Positions 1-9,416 of a stretch of 64,000 nt of DNA are shown piece by piece. The notes under the pieces are model-generated. The model was given only the letters and a program-made list of their open reading frames with translations, ran no database searches and had not been told where the DNA came from. Within the stretch, counting starts at the first letter, position 1. Each line of letters begins with the position of its first letter. The DNA is taken from contig JANQPC010000030.1 in the NCBI GenBank assembly GCA_028285485.1, forward strand, positions 1-64,000. The letters run 5' to 3'. Source of the stretch: Paracoccaceae bacterium (GTDB lineage Bacteria > Pseudomonadota > Alphaproteobacteria > Rhodobacterales > Rhodobacteraceae). The position numbers and the translations under genes were made by a program.

Positions 1-733
1 CTTCCATTGCCAGCGCCTCGGCCCGCTCTGCCGCACGGTCACGCCGCCGCGCCTGCGCAGCCTGCGCTGCGGTCAGCGAGGCCCGCGCGCCGTGGCCGAG
101 AAGGCGCAGAAGCGTGGCGTAGACCTGCACCACCCCGCGCAAGAGAAAGCGCATCAACGCAACCAACTCGTCGCGGGAACTGCCCAGCACGAAAAGCCCC
201 ATCGCCACGGCCGAGAGCCCCGAAATGGCCGCCAGCGTTTTCAGCCCCGCCGCCGCCGGCACCGGCAAGACGCCCAGAAGTGCGCCCAGAACCGTATCGC
301 CGAACAGCCCGCCGAGGCCGAAGGAATGCGTCCACGCTGCCGAGGGCAGATGCGTCGAGGCGTAGATCGACATCAGCGCCACGGCAATCGGTGCAAAGAT
401 CAGCCGGCCAACCGCGCGTTCGGCCCCCACATGGGCCACGAAGCGCAGGCCCCAGACCGCGAAGATGGCCACAAGCCCCCAGGCGCCCCAGCCCGCAATC
501 ACGAAAAGCGGTGAGGCAATCGAAGCACCGAACCGGCCCAACAGGTTGCGCGCAGGCTCGTCGGTGGCGGCAAGCCAGGAGGGATCATCGGGGGTGTAGG
601 AGCCCAGGATCAGCGAAAGCATCACCGCAACGCCGATCAGGCCCAACCCGATCAGTTCCTTGCTGCGCCGTTCCAGCACCGCCTGGGTTTCCTGATCGAA
701 AAGCGGGTCTCGCTGCCGTGCCTGATACGCCAT
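1..733 (-). CDS. ftsK: DNA translocase FtsK, N-terminal part (cut by window edge)
   Basis: About 244 N-terminal residues are visible and the frame is open to the window edge. The protein starts MAYQARQRDPLFDQETQ at the ATG complementary to 731-733. It then shows about four hydrophobic segments with the motif YTPDDPSW after the first, the layout of the FtsK membrane domain that anchors the translocase at the septum. The RecA-like motor and gamma domain would lie outside the window. It follows the aminotransferase gene by 12 bp, so it is probably last in an amidase-aminotransferase-ftsK operon, an order I recall from other Rhodobacterales. The call rests on the N-terminus only. Confidence 0.85.
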   Translation of the reverse strand, partial: MAYQARQRDPLFDQETQAVLERRSKELIGLGLIGVAVMLSLILGSYTPDDPSWLAATDEPARNLLGRFGASIASPLFVIAGWGAWGLVAIFAVWGLRFVAHVGAERAVGRLIFAPIAVALMSIYASTHLPSAAWTHSFGLGGLFGDTVLGALLGVLPVPAAAGLKTLAAISGLSAVAMGLFVLGSSRDELVALMRFLLRGVVQVYATLLRLLGHGARASLTAAQAAQARRRDRAAERAEALAME

Positions 734-745
734 TCTGCCTCGTCC

Positions 746-1930
746 TCACAAATAGATGCAATCGCGGATCAGGGTGAGCCCGCGCTGCAAGTCTTCTTCG
801 CTGTCTGCCACCATCGCGGCACGGATGTATTCGCGGCCCGGGTTGCCGCCTTCGGCATCGCGCGCGAAATAGGCACCGGGCAGCACCCGCACACCGGTTT
901 CGCGCCAGAGCTTCAGCGCGGCCTCTTCGCCATCATCGACCGGCAACCAGAGGAAAAACCCGGCCTCCGGAGCGCCGCAGCCCTCGATCCCGGCAAACAC
1001 CTCATCTGCGATCTGGTACTTTCGCTGATACCGCGCGCGGTTTTCTTCCACATGCGCCTCGTCGGCCCAAACCGCCTCTGCCGCCCGCATGAGCGGAAGG
1101 GGCAGCGGCGCGCCGGAATAGGCCCGCAACTGCCGGATCGCCGCGATGTTCTTGGGCCCGCTGACCACGAAGCCCGAACGCAGGCCCGGCAGGTTGGAGC
1201 GCTTGGAAAGCGAGTGGAAGATTACCACGCGCTCAGGGCCAGCCCCCTCCGCCTGCGCCGCCTCAAGCGCCCCCGTGGGCGCATCGGCGCGGTAGATCTC
1301 TGAATAGCATTCATCGGCAAAGATGCGGAAATCGTGCTTCTCGGCAAGCGCCAGCAAATCGCGCAGATACGCAGGGCTGGCCACCGCGCCCTGAGGGTTC
1401 GAAGGTGAACAGAGATAGGCAATCGCGGTGCGGTCCAGCACCTCCGCCGGCAAGCCCGCATAATCGGGTAGAAAGCCGGTATCGGCATCGGCGCGCACAT
1501 AGATCGGCTCCGCCCCCGCCGTCAGCGCCGCCACGGCATAGACCTGGTAGAACGGATTCGGGATCAGAACCGCGGGTTGCGCGCCCGACTTTTCCTCGGG
1601 GCAGAGCGCCACGGCGGCGTTAAAAAGCCCCTCGCGCGTTCCGTTCAGGGCCATCACCTGCGCGTCGGCCTGTACCGCAACGCCGTAACGCCGCGCGATC
1701 CAGGCCGCGATGATTTCAAGCAATTCGGGCGTTCCGTCATTCGGCGGATACTTCCCGAAATCGCTCGCGTGCCGGGCGACGATCTCTGCCACCCAGGCCG
1801 GAAAGGCATGCTGCGGCTCACCGATGGACATCGGCACGATGGGGCCGCCGGGCGCATGCCCGTCAAGCAGCCGCCGCAGACGCGGAAATGCGTATTCCGG
1901 AAGGTTTGAAAACCGCTCAGGAAAGCTCAT
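746..1930 (-). CDS. PLP-dependent class I/II aminotransferase (DapC-like)
   Basis: This 394-residue fold-type I aminotransferase begins MSFPERFSNLPEYAFPRLRR. It has the GTREGLF and CSPSNPQG segments, an FADECYSEIYR motif holding the PLP-ring aspartate, and the Schiff-base lysine in SLSKRSNLPGLRSGF. The length is normal. The closest family I recall is the succinyldiaminopimelate aminotransferase-like (DapC) group of alphaproteobacteria, which would place it in lysine and peptidoglycan precursor synthesis, but substrate cannot be read from sequence. It lies between the amidase gene and ftsK on the same strand. Confidence 0.85.
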   Translation of the reverse strand: MSFPERFSNLPEYAFPRLRRLLDGHAPGGPIVPMSIGEPQHAFPAWVAEIVARHASDFGKYPPNDGTPELLEIIAAWIARRYGVAVQADAQVMALNGTREGLFNAAVALCPEEKSGAQPAVLIPNPFYQVYAVAALTAGAEPIYVRADADTGFLPDYAGLPAEVLDRTAIAYLCSPSNPQGAVASPAYLRDLLALAEKHDFRIFADECYSEIYRADAPTGALEAAQAEGAGPERVVIFHSLSKRSNLPGLRSGFVVSGPKNIAAIRQLRAYSGAPLPLPLMRAAEAVWADEAHVEENRARYQRKYQIADEVFAGIEGCGAPEAGFFLWLPVDDGEEAALKLWRETGVRVLPGAYFARDAEGGNPGREYIRAAMVADSEEDLQRGLTLIRDCIYL

Positions 1931-2047
1931 ACGTGCCTCAGGTACGGGATCGTTGCGTCCCGCTTAACCGCACCTTAACGCACGCGCCGCGCAAGGGTCC
2001 AGAAAAACGGCGAAAAAATCGCGGGCGGCGGCGAAGATTTGTGGCTT

Positions 2048-3376
2048 TTAGGCCAGCGCCCGCTCAGCAGCGGCACCCAGGCGCAGAAGCCGCTCCTCTG
2101 AACCGGGCGGGCCCTGCAGCAAAAGGCCCACCGAGGGCGTTCCGGTCGGCAATGTGAGCCCCGGCAGGCCCATGAGGCTGCCGATCCGGGTATTGCGGAG
2201 GGTCTTGAGGTTGCGCTCGGCAAAATGCTCCGGATCGCCCAGCACGGCGGCCAGCTTGGGGGGCGTGATCGCGCAGGTGGGCATCACCACCGCATCCGCA
2301 TCCGCAACCGCCGCCTGATAGCCCGCACGCAGATGATCGAGACGCTGCCAAGCGGCTACGTAATCGGCGCCCGAAAACGCCGCCCCGCCCCGAAAACGCT
2401 CGAGGATATTGGCGAACATCTGCTCCGGCGCGGCCTCGATCACCTCTTTCCAGGTGCCGTAGGCTTCCGTCGCAAAAAGGATCAGCGCCAGCTCCACCGC
2501 TTCGCCAACCTCCGGCACGGCGCGGTGCGCAATCTCGGCCCCCGCCGCCGACAGCCGGGTAAGCGCCGCCTCAAAGCCCGGCGCCACCGGCCCTTCGAGC
2601 CCGTCCATGGCCACCGTTTCCAGCACAACAAGCCGGCGCCCGGAAAGCGCGGCGCCTTCGAGATCTGTCGCCCCGCCGCCCAGCGCCTCGAAAATCAGCG
2701 CGGCGTCTTCCACGCTGCGGGTGAGCGGGCCTACGGTATCGAACCTTGGGCAGAGCGGAACGACACCGGCGCTCGATAACCGCCCCGGCGTTGTCTTCAG
2801 CCCCACCAGATCGTTCCACGCGGCAGGCAGGCGCACCGAACCCGCTGTGTCAGACCCAATCGCGGCGGGCGCGATCGCATGGGCTACCGAGGCCGCCGCG
2901 CCCGAGGACGAACCGCCGGAAACCGCTTCGGCATCGTTGATGTTGGGGGGCGAGGCGGTGCTGGGGTTCGCGCCAAGGCCCGAGAAGGCCAGCTCTGTCA
3001 TGTGTGTTTTGCCCAAGCAGCAGAGCCCGGCGGCGGTGGCCGCTTGAAGCACCGCCGCATCCTGCCCCGGCACCCGCCCCGCCAGCAGTTTCGATCCGGC
3101 CTGTGTTGCCACGCCTGCGGTATCAAAGAGGTCTTTCCACGAGATCGGTACGCCATCGAGCCGCGAGCGCCGGTGGCCCGCACGCGCCCGCTCCCGCGCA
3201 GCCGTAGCCTCTGCCAGCGCACGCTCTGGCGTGAGCCGTGCATAGATGCGGTCGCTGGCGGGGTGGCGCCCGGCGGCTTCCAGGGCCGCCTCGGTCAATT
3301 GAACCGGGCAGACCGAACCCTGGGCGATACCCCGCCCCAGTTCCGCCGCCGTCATCCGATGCCACGCCTGCGCCAT
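2048..3376 (-). CDS. Amidase signature family hydrolase
   Basis: This is a 442-residue amidase. The Ser-cisSer-Lys triad is visible as the lysine in PISWKDLFD, the glycine/serine-rich GGSSSGAAAS and the nucleophile region GSDTAGSVRLPA. Residues after about 60 form the catalytic core. It resembles GatA but there is no gatB or gatC nearby and the C-terminus is short, so it is more likely a stand-alone amidase acting on an unknown small amide. The start at 3376 gives MAQAWHRMTAAELGR; an internal ATG 7 codons later is possible. It is divergent from the ubiquinone hydroxylase gene with under 90 bp between. Confidence 0.85.
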   Translation of the reverse strand: MAQAWHRMTAAELGRGIAQGSVCPVQLTEAALEAAGRHPASDRIYARLTPERALAEATAARERARAGHRRSRLDGVPISWKDLFDTAGVATQAGSKLLAGRVPGQDAAVLQAATAAGLCCLGKTHMTELAFSGLGANPSTASPPNINDAEAVSGGSSSGAAASVAHAIAPAAIGSDTAGSVRLPAAWNDLVGLKTTPGRLSSAGVVPLCPRFDTVGPLTRSVEDAALIFEALGGGATDLEGAALSGRRLVVLETVAMDGLEGPVAPGFEAALTRLSAAGAEIAHRAVPEVGEAVELALILFATEAYGTWKEVIEAAPEQMFANILERFRGGAAFSGADYVAAWQRLDHLRAGYQAAVADADAVVMPTCAITPPKLAAVLGDPEHFAERNLKTLRNTRIGSLMGLPGLTLPTGTPSVGLLLQGPPGSEERLLRLGAAAERALA

Positions 3377-3457
3377 ATCGCCCCCCTGCTGACTTCAAAA
3401 ACCCTATCGGGCGGCAGCGGCATGGACAATGCGCGTCCCGCGCTCATATTTCGATCC

Positions 3458-4684
3458 ATGAGTGAAATCAGCGATGTGGTCATCGGTGGCGGCGGGCTAA
3501 ACGGCTCTGCCCTGGCGCTCGCGCTGGCCTCGGCGGGGCTCTCGGTGGCGATCGTGGAACCCCGCCCCCAGAAGGTGCGCAAGAACGCGGCCTTTGACGG
3601 GCGCAGCTACGCGCTTTCGCTCAGTTCGCAACGCCTGCTGTCGGCCCTGGGCCTCTGGGCCGATCTGGCGCCGAACGCCCAGCCGATCCTGCAGATCAAG
3701 ATCACCGATGGGCGTCCGGGTGGCGCACCCTCGCCCCTCATGCTCGAATTCGATCATGCGGAGATCGATGAAGGCCCCATGGGCTACCTTATCGAGGACA
3801 GGTATCTGCGCCGCGCGCTGCTGGAGGCGATGGCCGCGCATCCCGGCATCGCAGAAGTCACCGGCGTTACCATCGAGGATCAGGCACCAGGCGCCGCGGC
3901 AATCGGAATCACCCTTTCAGACGGCAGCCGCCGCGAGGCGCGCCTGCTTGTGGGCTGTGACGGGAAGACAAGCGCCATTGCCCGCCGCGCGAGCATCCGC
4001 CGTCAGGGCTGGGCCTACGGGCAAACCGCCCTCGTTTGCGCCATCGCGCATGAAAAGCCCCATCACGGCACCGCACATCAGTATTTCATGCCGCCGGGGC
4101 CCCTTGCCATCCTGCCCCTGCCCGAAGACCGCTCCTCCATCGTCTGGACAGAGACGGACGGCGAGGCGCACCGCATCAACGCGCTGTCCGATGCCGGGTA
4201 TCTGGAGACCCTGCGCCCCCGCTTCGGGGATTTTCTGGGTGAGATCTCGCTTGCCGGAGCGCGGTTCACCTACCCCCTCGCCCTCTCGCTTGCCACTGGG
4301 TTTCACGCCCCGCGCGTGGCGCTTCTGGGCGATGCCGCACATGCGGTGCACCCGATAGCGGGTCAGGGGCTGAATGCGGGGCTCAAGGATGTGGGCGCGC
4401 TGGCAGAAACGTTGAGCGATGCGCGCCGCCGGGGCGAAGATATCGGCCTGCCCGCCGTTCTCGCCCGATACGCGCAATGGCGGCGGTTCGATACAGCCAC
4501 TCTGGCCATCGCCACGGATGGATTCAACCGATTGTTCTCAAATGATAATCCAATTCTCCGCCTCGGCCGCGACCTGGGCCTTGGAGCGGTGAACGCGCTA
4601 CCTGCCCTGCGGCGGGGTTTCATTCGTGAAGCGGCGGGGCTCACCGGCGAGGTGCCCCGCCTTTGCCGCGGGCTTCCGCTTTAA
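3458..4684 (+). CDS. ubiH: UbiH/UbiF/COQ6-family FAD monooxygenase (ubiquinone synthesis)
   Basis: This 408-residue flavin hydroxylase acts on the ring of the ubiquinone precursor. The N-terminal dinucleotide motif is [17 protein letters not shown]. The second FAD motif is [20 protein letters not shown] near residue 290, which is characteristic of UbiH-type enzymes. A longer open frame extends upstream across the amidase gene on the other strand, but homology begins only here. The ATG at 3422 ([15 protein letters not shown]) is an alternative start. The TAA stop overlaps the convergent Trm112 gene stop in the shared bases TTAA. Which ring position is hydroxylated cannot be told. Confidence 0.88.
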   Translation: MSEISDVVIGGGGLNGSALALALASAGLSVAIVEPRPQKVRKNAAFDGRSYALSLSSQRLLSALGLWADLAPNAQPILQIKITDGRPGGAPSPLMLEFDHAEIDEGPMGYLIEDRYLRRALLEAMAAHPGIAEVTGVTIEDQAPGAAAIGITLSDGSRREARLLVGCDGKTSAIARRASIRRQGWAYGQTALVCAIAHEKPHHGTAHQYFMPPGPLAILPLPEDRSSIVWTETDGEAHRINALSDAGYLETLRPRFGDFLGEISLAGARFTYPLALSLATGFHAPRVALLGDAAHAVHPIAGQGLNAGLKDVGALAETLSDARRRGEDIGLPAVLARYAQWRRFDTATLAIATDGFNRLFSNDNPILRLGRDLGLGAVNALPALRRGFIREAAGLTGEVPRLCRGLPL

Positions 4685-4854
4685 TCGAGTTTGCGGGCCT
4701 CATCGACGAGCATGATCGGAATGCCATTCCGGATCGGATAGGCCAGATGCGCGGCCTTTGAGATCAGTTCCTGCGCCTCGGAATCGTAGGTCAAAGGCGC
4801 GCGGGTCTCCGGGCACACAAGCGCCTCCAGCATATGGCGGTCATAGCCCGTCAC
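4681..4854 (-). CDS. Trm112/YcaR family small protein
   Basis: This 57-residue protein reads [20 protein letters not shown] at its start, then a [18 protein letters not shown] end. That is the Trm112 family pattern, with the LVCP knuckle and the IRNGIPIML strand. Members can act as small partners of methyltransferases. Only one of the family's zinc cysteines is kept, so metal binding is doubtful. GTG at 4854 overlaps the stop of the LON-domain gene (GTGA). An internal ATG at codon 8 (4831-4833) is an alternative start. It is the last gene of the exonuclease III-thioredoxin-LON operon and meets ubiH tail to tail. Confidence 0.85.
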   Translation of the reverse strand: MTGYDRHMLEALVCPETRAPLTYDSEAQELISKAAHLAYPIRNGIPIMLVDEARKLD

Positions 4855-5495
4855 TGCATCACATCCTCGTTCATCCCGCCGCGCAGGGCAAACTCGATCA
4901 GTGTAACCAGCGTTTCGCGCCGGGTGGAAAGCGAGGGCGCTTCGAGGAGTGCCTGCTTATCTTCAGGGTCGAACGGGCACAGCATCGAGAGCGAATTGAT
5001 CAGCAGCTCATCTTCCGCCTGCTTGAGCGAATCCCAATCGGTGGAAAGCTGTCGCTCCTCAAAAAACCGGCTCAGAAGATCCAGAAAGTGATCGCGGTCA
5101 AACTCCGTGTCATGCTCGGTATTCCCCAGATCCCGCGAAAAACCATCCCAGGCCACATCGCAGCGTATATAGGGCGTGAACCCTTCCACCTCGCGCAGTA
5201 CGCGGAAGCGCGACACGCCCGAAAGCGTGATCATGTAGCGGCCATCCTCGGTTTCCGAAAATGCCGTGAGCCGGCCTGCACAGCCAATGCTGTGCAGCCG
5301 CTTTTCCTGGCCATCGGGAACATCGCGGGGCTGGATCATACCGATCAGCCGATGCCGCGTTTTCATCGTATCGTCGAGCATCGCGAGGTAGCGCGGCTCA
5401 AAGATATGCAGCGGCAGCCTTGCGCGCGGCAGTAAGAGCGCCCCGGGCAATGGGAACACCGGGATCGTTGTCGGCAGGTCGGCGGGCCGCTTCAT
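4851..5495 (-). CDS. LON substrate-binding-domain protein
   Basis: This 214-residue protein consists almost entirely of a Lon N-terminal (substrate-binding) domain. Recognisable pieces are [33 protein letters not shown], and a GCAGRL strand near the middle. There is no AAA or Ser/Lys protease part, so it is not the Lon protease. The family is conserved in alphaproteobacteria beside thioredoxin-like genes, and its function is unclear. I chose the ATG at 5493-5495 (MKRPADLP); a TTG two codons upstream is also open. It lies 27 bp after the thioredoxin-TPR gene and overlaps the Trm112 gene. Confidence 0.85.
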   Translation of the reverse strand: MKRPADLPTTIPVFPLPGALLLPRARLPLHIFEPRYLAMLDDTMKTRHRLIGMIQPRDVPDGQEKRLHSIGCAGRLTAFSETEDGRYMITLSGVSRFRVLREVEGFTPYIRCDVAWDGFSRDLGNTEHDTEFDRDHFLDLLSRFFEERQLSTDWDSLKQAEDELLINSLSMLCPFDPEDKQALLEAPSLSTRRETLVTLIEFALRGGMNEDVMQ

Positions 5496-5522
5496 GGGCA
5501 ACGAGCTAGCGCTGGCGCCCTG

Positions 5523-6428
5523 TCAGGCAAATATCATAGACGAAAGTTTGCGACGCCCGTTAAGCGCAATTGGATCTTCCGGTTTGAGCGCTTCGAAGAT
5601 CGTGAAGAGCTGCGCCTTGGCGGCAGCATCGTTCCATTCCCGATCCCGGCGGAAAAGCTCCAGAAGCTCATCAACCGCCTCCTGCACTTCGCCCGCCGCG
5701 TGAAGCGCCTGGGCAAGTTCGTAGCGTGCCTGGTGATCGTCGGGCGTGGCAGCCACGGCGGCGCGCAGCTCTGCAACGGGCCCCGCATTGGCGGCCTGCT
5801 TGGCCAGTTCGATCTGCGCGCGCGCCGCTTCCACTTCGGGGGCCGCAGCAAGCTCTTCCGGCGCGTTCGCAAGAAGCGCTTCGGCCTGCTCCACCTGCCC
5901 GGTGGCGAGATGGGCGCGCATCAGCCCGCCATAGGCCGCCGCATTGCCGGGATCCTCGCCGAGGATCGCCCCGAAAGTTTGTGCCGCATCGGCGGCGGCA
6001 CCCTCGGCCAGCATAGCCTCGGCGGCCTCAACCGCTTCGCCCAGCCCGCCATCGCCCGCGAGCCCCGCAAGCTTGCCGATGAACGCATCAATCTCAGAGC
6101 CCGCGATCGCGCCCTGGAAGCCATCCACCGGCTGCCCCTGCCAGAACGCATAGATCGTCGGGATCGACTGGATGCGCAGCTGCGCCGCGATCTGCTGGTT
6201 CTCGTCGACGTTCACCTTGACGAGCCGCACCTTGCCGCCCGCCTTTTGCACCGCAGCTTCGAGGGCGGGCGTAAGGGTCTTGCACGGGCCGCACCACGGC
6301 GCCCAAAAATCGACGATGATGGGAACCTCGCGGCTGGCCTCGATCACATCGGCCATAAACGTGGCTTCGGTGCTGTCCTTGATCAGATCCTGCGCTGCGC
6401 CGGCACCGGCGGGGTTCAACTCAAGCAT
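5523..6428 (-). CDS. Thioredoxin-TPR co-chaperone (CnoX/YbbN-like)
   Basis: This 301-residue protein has a thioredoxin domain at about residues 20-130 and tetratricopeptide-like helices after it. The redox motif WAPWCGPCK keeps both cysteines, unlike Escherichia coli CnoX, which has lost the usual pair. The C-terminal part (ARYELAQALHAAGEVQEAVD) matches the YbbN TPR region, and the length fits. CnoX proteins hold unfolded clients for GroEL and protect them during oxidative stress. It sits in the operon xth-cnoX-LON-Trm112, starting 69 bp after xth. Confidence 0.85.
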   Translation of the reverse strand: MLELNPAGAGAAQDLIKDSTEATFMADVIEASREVPIIVDFWAPWCGPCKTLTPALEAAVQKAGGKVRLVKVNVDENQQIAAQLRIQSIPTIYAFWQGQPVDGFQGAIAGSEIDAFIGKLAGLAGDGGLGEAVEAAEAMLAEGAAADAAQTFGAILGEDPGNAAAYGGLMRAHLATGQVEQAEALLANAPEELAAAPEVEAARAQIELAKQAANAGPVAELRAAVAATPDDHQARYELAQALHAAGEVQEAVDELLELFRRDREWNDAAAKAQLFTIFEALKPEDPIALNGRRKLSSMIFA

Positions 6429-6497
6429 GGTGGCCTCATCTTCTCGGGTCGCGCCTTATATGATTGCCGGGGGCCGTGGTGCCAACCCCTGCGCCGC

Positions 6498-7286
6498 CTA
6501 TAGATCGAAGGTGGCGAAGACAGGCGCGTGATCGGAGGGCTTCTCCCACCCCCGCACCGCGCGCAGGATGCGCGAGCTGTGGGCGGCGCCCGCGATATCG
6601 GCGGTGGCCCAGATATGATCAAGGCGCCGGCCCTTATCGGCGGCATCCCAATCCTTCGCGCGGTAGGACCACCAGCTGTAAAGCAGGCCCTCGGGAATGT
6701 CCTTCCGAGTGATATCCACCCAGCCGCCGGCCTCCTGCGCCGCGCCCAGCGCCTCCACCTCCACCGGTGTGTGGCTGACGATTTTCAGAAGCTGTTTGTG
6801 GCTCCACACATCATCCTCGCGCGGCGCGATGTTGAGATCGCCCACAAGGATCGCGCGCTCGGGCCGGTTGCCGCGACACCAGTCGCGCATCTCGGCCAGG
6901 TAATCGAGCTTCTGGCCGAACTTCTCATTCACCGCCCGGTCCGGCACATCGCCGCCCGCGGGCACATAGAAATTATGGATCGTCACCCCGCTTTCGAGCC
7001 GCGCGGCCACGTGGCGCGCATGGCCGAGGCCCGCAAAATCGAAATCGCCCGCATCTTCCAGCGGCAACTTCGAGAGGATCGCAACGCCGTTGTAGCCTTT
7101 CTGCCCGCGGCCCACGAGGTAAGGGTAGCCGAGCGCGGCAAAGCTTTCGGCGGGGATCTTCTCGACGGGCGATTTGCATTCCTGAAGGCACAGAATGTCG
7201 GGCGCCTCCTCGGTGAGAAGCCGCGCAACGAGCGCTTCGCGCAGGCGCACGGAGTTGATGTTCCAGGTGGCGAGTGTGGTGGGCAT
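6498..7286 (-). CDS. xth: Exodeoxyribonuclease III
   Basis: This 262-residue enzyme of the exonuclease-endonuclease-phosphatase fold acts in base excision repair as an AP endonuclease and 3'-5' exonuclease. Visible catalytic motifs are LATWNINSVR at the N-terminus, LCLQECK (metal-binding glutamate), FYVPAGGD, VGDLNIAP and the terminal KPSDHAPVFATFDL with the SDH motif. The ATG at 7284-7286 was chosen because the longer frame adds a non-homologous leader. It is the first gene of a minus-strand operon with the CnoX-like, LON and Trm112 genes, separated from cenR by a terminator. Confidence 0.93.
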   Translation of the reverse strand: MPTTLATWNINSVRLREALVARLLTEEAPDILCLQECKSPVEKIPAESFAALGYPYLVGRGQKGYNGVAILSKLPLEDAGDFDFAGLGHARHVAARLESGVTIHNFYVPAGGDVPDRAVNEKFGQKLDYLAEMRDWCRGNRPERAILVGDLNIAPREDDVWSHKQLLKIVSHTPVEVEALGAAQEAGGWVDITRKDIPEGLLYSWWSYRAKDWDAADKGRRLDHIWATADIAGAAHSSRILRAVRGWEKPSDHAPVFATFDL

Positions 7287-7387
7287 AGCGCGGGTCCGTT
7301 CGGTGGGCGGGGCGACCCTAACCTTGTGCCAACCGGCCCTCAAGCGCCCCGCGGGGCAGCCCTAGATGGGAAAGCCGCCACGCGCAG

Positions 7388-7415
7388 AAAAAAAGGCCGG
7401 GCGCAAGGCCCGGCC
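7388..7415 (-). terminator. Rho-independent terminator of the response regulator gene
   Basis: A perfect 8-bp stem GGCCGGGC/GCCCGGCC (7395-7402 and 7408-7415) with a 5-base loop is followed, reading the minus strand, by seven T residues (complement of A 7388-7394). It lies 63 bp beyond the cenR stop and before xth, so it ends the cenR transcript. Confidence 0.9.
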
Positions 7416-7477
7416 AGTCCAACAGGGAGGTATGCCACGTCATTACCCCGACGTGACCAGGGGAACTTTGATCTCGA

Positions 7478-8164
7478 TCAGGCGACCAATCGGTAGCCTC
7501 CACTTTCCGTAACAAGAAGGCGTGCGTTTGACGGATCCGGTTCAATTTTCTGCCGGAGACGGTAAATATGTGTCTCAAGTGTGTGCGTTGTGACACCAGC
7601 ATTGTAGCCCCAGACCTCGTGCAGAAGCACATCCCGCGCCACAACGCCCTCCGTAGCCCGGTAAAGAAACTTCAGGATATTCGTCTCTTTCTCCGTGAGC
7701 CGGATCTTCCGATCCTCTTCGGTTACAAGCATTTTTTGCGCAGGCTTGAACGTGTAGGGCCCAAGCTGGAATACGGCATCTTCGGATTGCTCGTGCTGGC
7801 GCAGTTGCGCCCGAATCCGAGCCAGAAGAACCGGAAACTTGAAGGGCTTGGTGACATAATCGTTCGCACCGGCATCGAGCCCTAAAATCGTATCGGCATC
7901 GCTGTCATGCCCCGTGAGCATAAGAACGGGGCATTTAACGCCCTGTTTGCGCATCAGGCGGCAGAGTTCGCGCCCATCTGTATCGGGAAGCCCCACATCG
8001 AGGATCACAAGATCATAGATCCCGGCTTTCGCCTTTTCCATCGCCTCCGATCCGCTGCCGGCCTCGAACACGTCGAAATCCTCGGTCATCACAAGCTGTT
8101 CGCCGAGCGCCTCGCGCAGATCCTCGTCATCGTCGACAAGCAGAATTTTCTTGAGATTACCCAT
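7478..8164 (-). CDS. cenR: OmpR-family response regulator, CenR-like
   Basis: This 228-residue protein has a receiver domain (residues 5-120) and a winged-helix DNA-binding domain (about 130-226). The acidic pocket DDDED starts at residue 11, the phosphorylation site is Asp56 in LVILDVGLP, the switch threonine is in MLTGHD, and the lysine is in VTKPFK. The sections ANDYVTKPF, AVFQLGPYTFKPAQKML and GYNAGVTTHTLETHIYRLR match what I remember of CenR, an essential cell-envelope regulator of alphaproteobacteria. No histidine kinase gene is adjacent, which fits the orphan layout of CenR in this order. It has its own downstream terminator and diverges from ribA. Confidence 0.75.
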   Translation of the reverse strand: MGNLKKILLVDDDEDLREALGEQLVMTEDFDVFEAGSGSEAMEKAKAGIYDLVILDVGLPDTDGRELCRLMRKQGVKCPVLMLTGHDSDADTILGLDAGANDYVTKPFKFPVLLARIRAQLRQHEQSEDAVFQLGPYTFKPAQKMLVTEEDRKIRLTEKETNILKFLYRATEGVVARDVLLHEVWGYNAGVTTHTLETHIYRLRQKIEPDPSNARLLVTESGGYRLVA

Positions 8165-8327
8165 CTCTTCGGTCTCCGGTTTCGCGTTGGGTAAGAAATG
8201 TGCCGGGCGCGGATTTCAAACAAGCATTGCTGCGGGTTTCTCACGCCCTCGTGTCGCGCACCCGGGAAATGTTTCAATTCCGGGCGTTGAACGTTACATC
8301 GGGCGGGCCCGAGAAGCGGATTCTGAA

Positions 8328-9416
8328 ATGTCTTTCGGCCCTACGACGATCGAATATGTCGCCCGCGCCCGTGCCGATCTGCGCATGGGGCTGCCAATTG
8401 CGATCACCGCACCGGGCGGCGGCGCGCTGGTTTTGGCCGCGGAGGCGGTGGATGAAGCGCGGCTTGCCGCGCTTCGGGGCGAGGGGCCCGCAGTGTTGGC
8501 GGTAACAGCCTGGCGGGCCGAAACACTGAAAGCGCGGGCGTATGACGGCAACCTTGCTCGGCTGATCCTGCCCGATGCGGCAACGGCCGCCTGGGTGCGC
8601 GATGCGGCCGATCCCGCCAATGATCTTTCAACCCCGCTCCGCGGCCCGTTTCTGAGCGAACGCGACGGGCCCGCCGCACTGCACCGCGCGGCCATCCTTC
8701 TGGCAAAATCGGCGCATCTTCTGCCCGCAGCGCTTGTGGCGCCCGTGGGCGACGCGGCAGGGATTGCGGCAGCCCATGGGCTGACGGCTGTGCCGCTAAG
8801 CGTTGTTGAACAGGCGATCGCTGAGCCCACCGCTTTGCAGGATATCGTGGCGGGCCGCGTGCCGATCGCCGGCGCGGAAGGCAGCCGTGTGCACGTTCTG
8901 CGCCCCGGCGATGGCGGAGAGGAGCACTATGCCATCGAGGTCGGCCGCGTTGATCGCAGCCGCCCGGTGCTGACCCGGCTGCATTCGGCCTGCTTCACCG
9001 GCGATGTGCTGGGATCGCTGAAATGCGATTGCGGGCCGCAGCTTCACGCAGCGGTCGCAGCAATGGTGGCCGAAGGCGGCGGCGTGCTATTATACCTCAA
9101 CCAGGAGGGGCGCGGGATCGGCCTTGCCAACAAGATGCGCGCCTATTCGCTTCAGGATCAGGGCTTCGATACCGTCGAGGCCAACCACCGCCTGGGGTTC
9201 GAGGATGATGAGCGCGATTTCCGGCTTGGCGCCGCGATCTTGACGGAGCTTGGCATCGCCTCGGTGCGGCTGATGACGAACAACCCCGCCAAGGTGGCGA
9301 TGCTGGAAAACTGCGCGATCACGGTGGTGGAGCGTGTGCCGCTGGCCGTGGGCCTCAACCCGCTGAATGAGAAGTATCTCGACGTGAAGGCCAAGAAATC
9401 CGGGCACATTCTGTGA
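8328..9416 (+). CDS. ribA: GTP cyclohydrolase II
   Basis: This 362-residue enzyme has a C-terminal GTP cyclohydrolase II domain (about residues 160-362), the first step of riboflavin synthesis. Zinc cysteines are in SACFTGDVLGSLKCDCG, and the substrate motif is YLNQEGRGIGLANKMRAY, followed by the DTVEANHRLGF segment. The N-terminal 150 residues (from MSFGPTTIEYVARARADLRM) are not a normal DHBP synthase (RibB) domain; they look like the divergent N-terminus of alphaproteobacterial RibA proteins. I chose the ATG at 8328 because the upstream frame crosses the promoter region shared with cenR. The stop overlaps the next gene (GTGA). Confidence 0.92.
   Translation: MSFGPTTIEYVARARADLRMGLPIAITAPGGGALVLAAEAVDEARLAALRGEGPAVLAVTAWRAETLKARAYDGNLARLILPDAATAAWVRDAADPANDLSTPLRGPFLSERDGPAALHRAAILLAKSAHLLPAALVAPVGDAAGIAAAHGLTAVPLSVVEQAIAEPTALQDIVAGRVPIAGAEGSRVHVLRPGDGGEEHYAIEVGRVDRSRPVLTRLHSACFTGDVLGSLKCDCGPQLHAAVAAMVAEGGGVLLYLNQEGRGIGLANKMRAYSLQDQGFDTVEANHRLGFEDDERDFRLGAAILTELGIASVRLMTNNPAKVAMLENCAITVVERVPLAVGLNPLNEKYLDVKAKKSGHIL

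Noticed and set aside
2879-3457. N-terminal extension of the ubiH frame by about 190 codons
   Set aside because: It runs antisense through the amidase gene and has no homology; the FAD motif starts right after 3458.
7468-7481. TTGATCTCGATCAG, an FNR-box-like sequence
   Set aside because: It overlaps the end of the cenR gene, and a terminator stands between it and the next gene xth, so a regulatory role is unlikely.
7432-7513. Small plus-strand frame with a good ribosome site (26 codons)
   Set aside because: It lies opposite the end of cenR and just past its terminator, with no promoter and no known family; probably chance.
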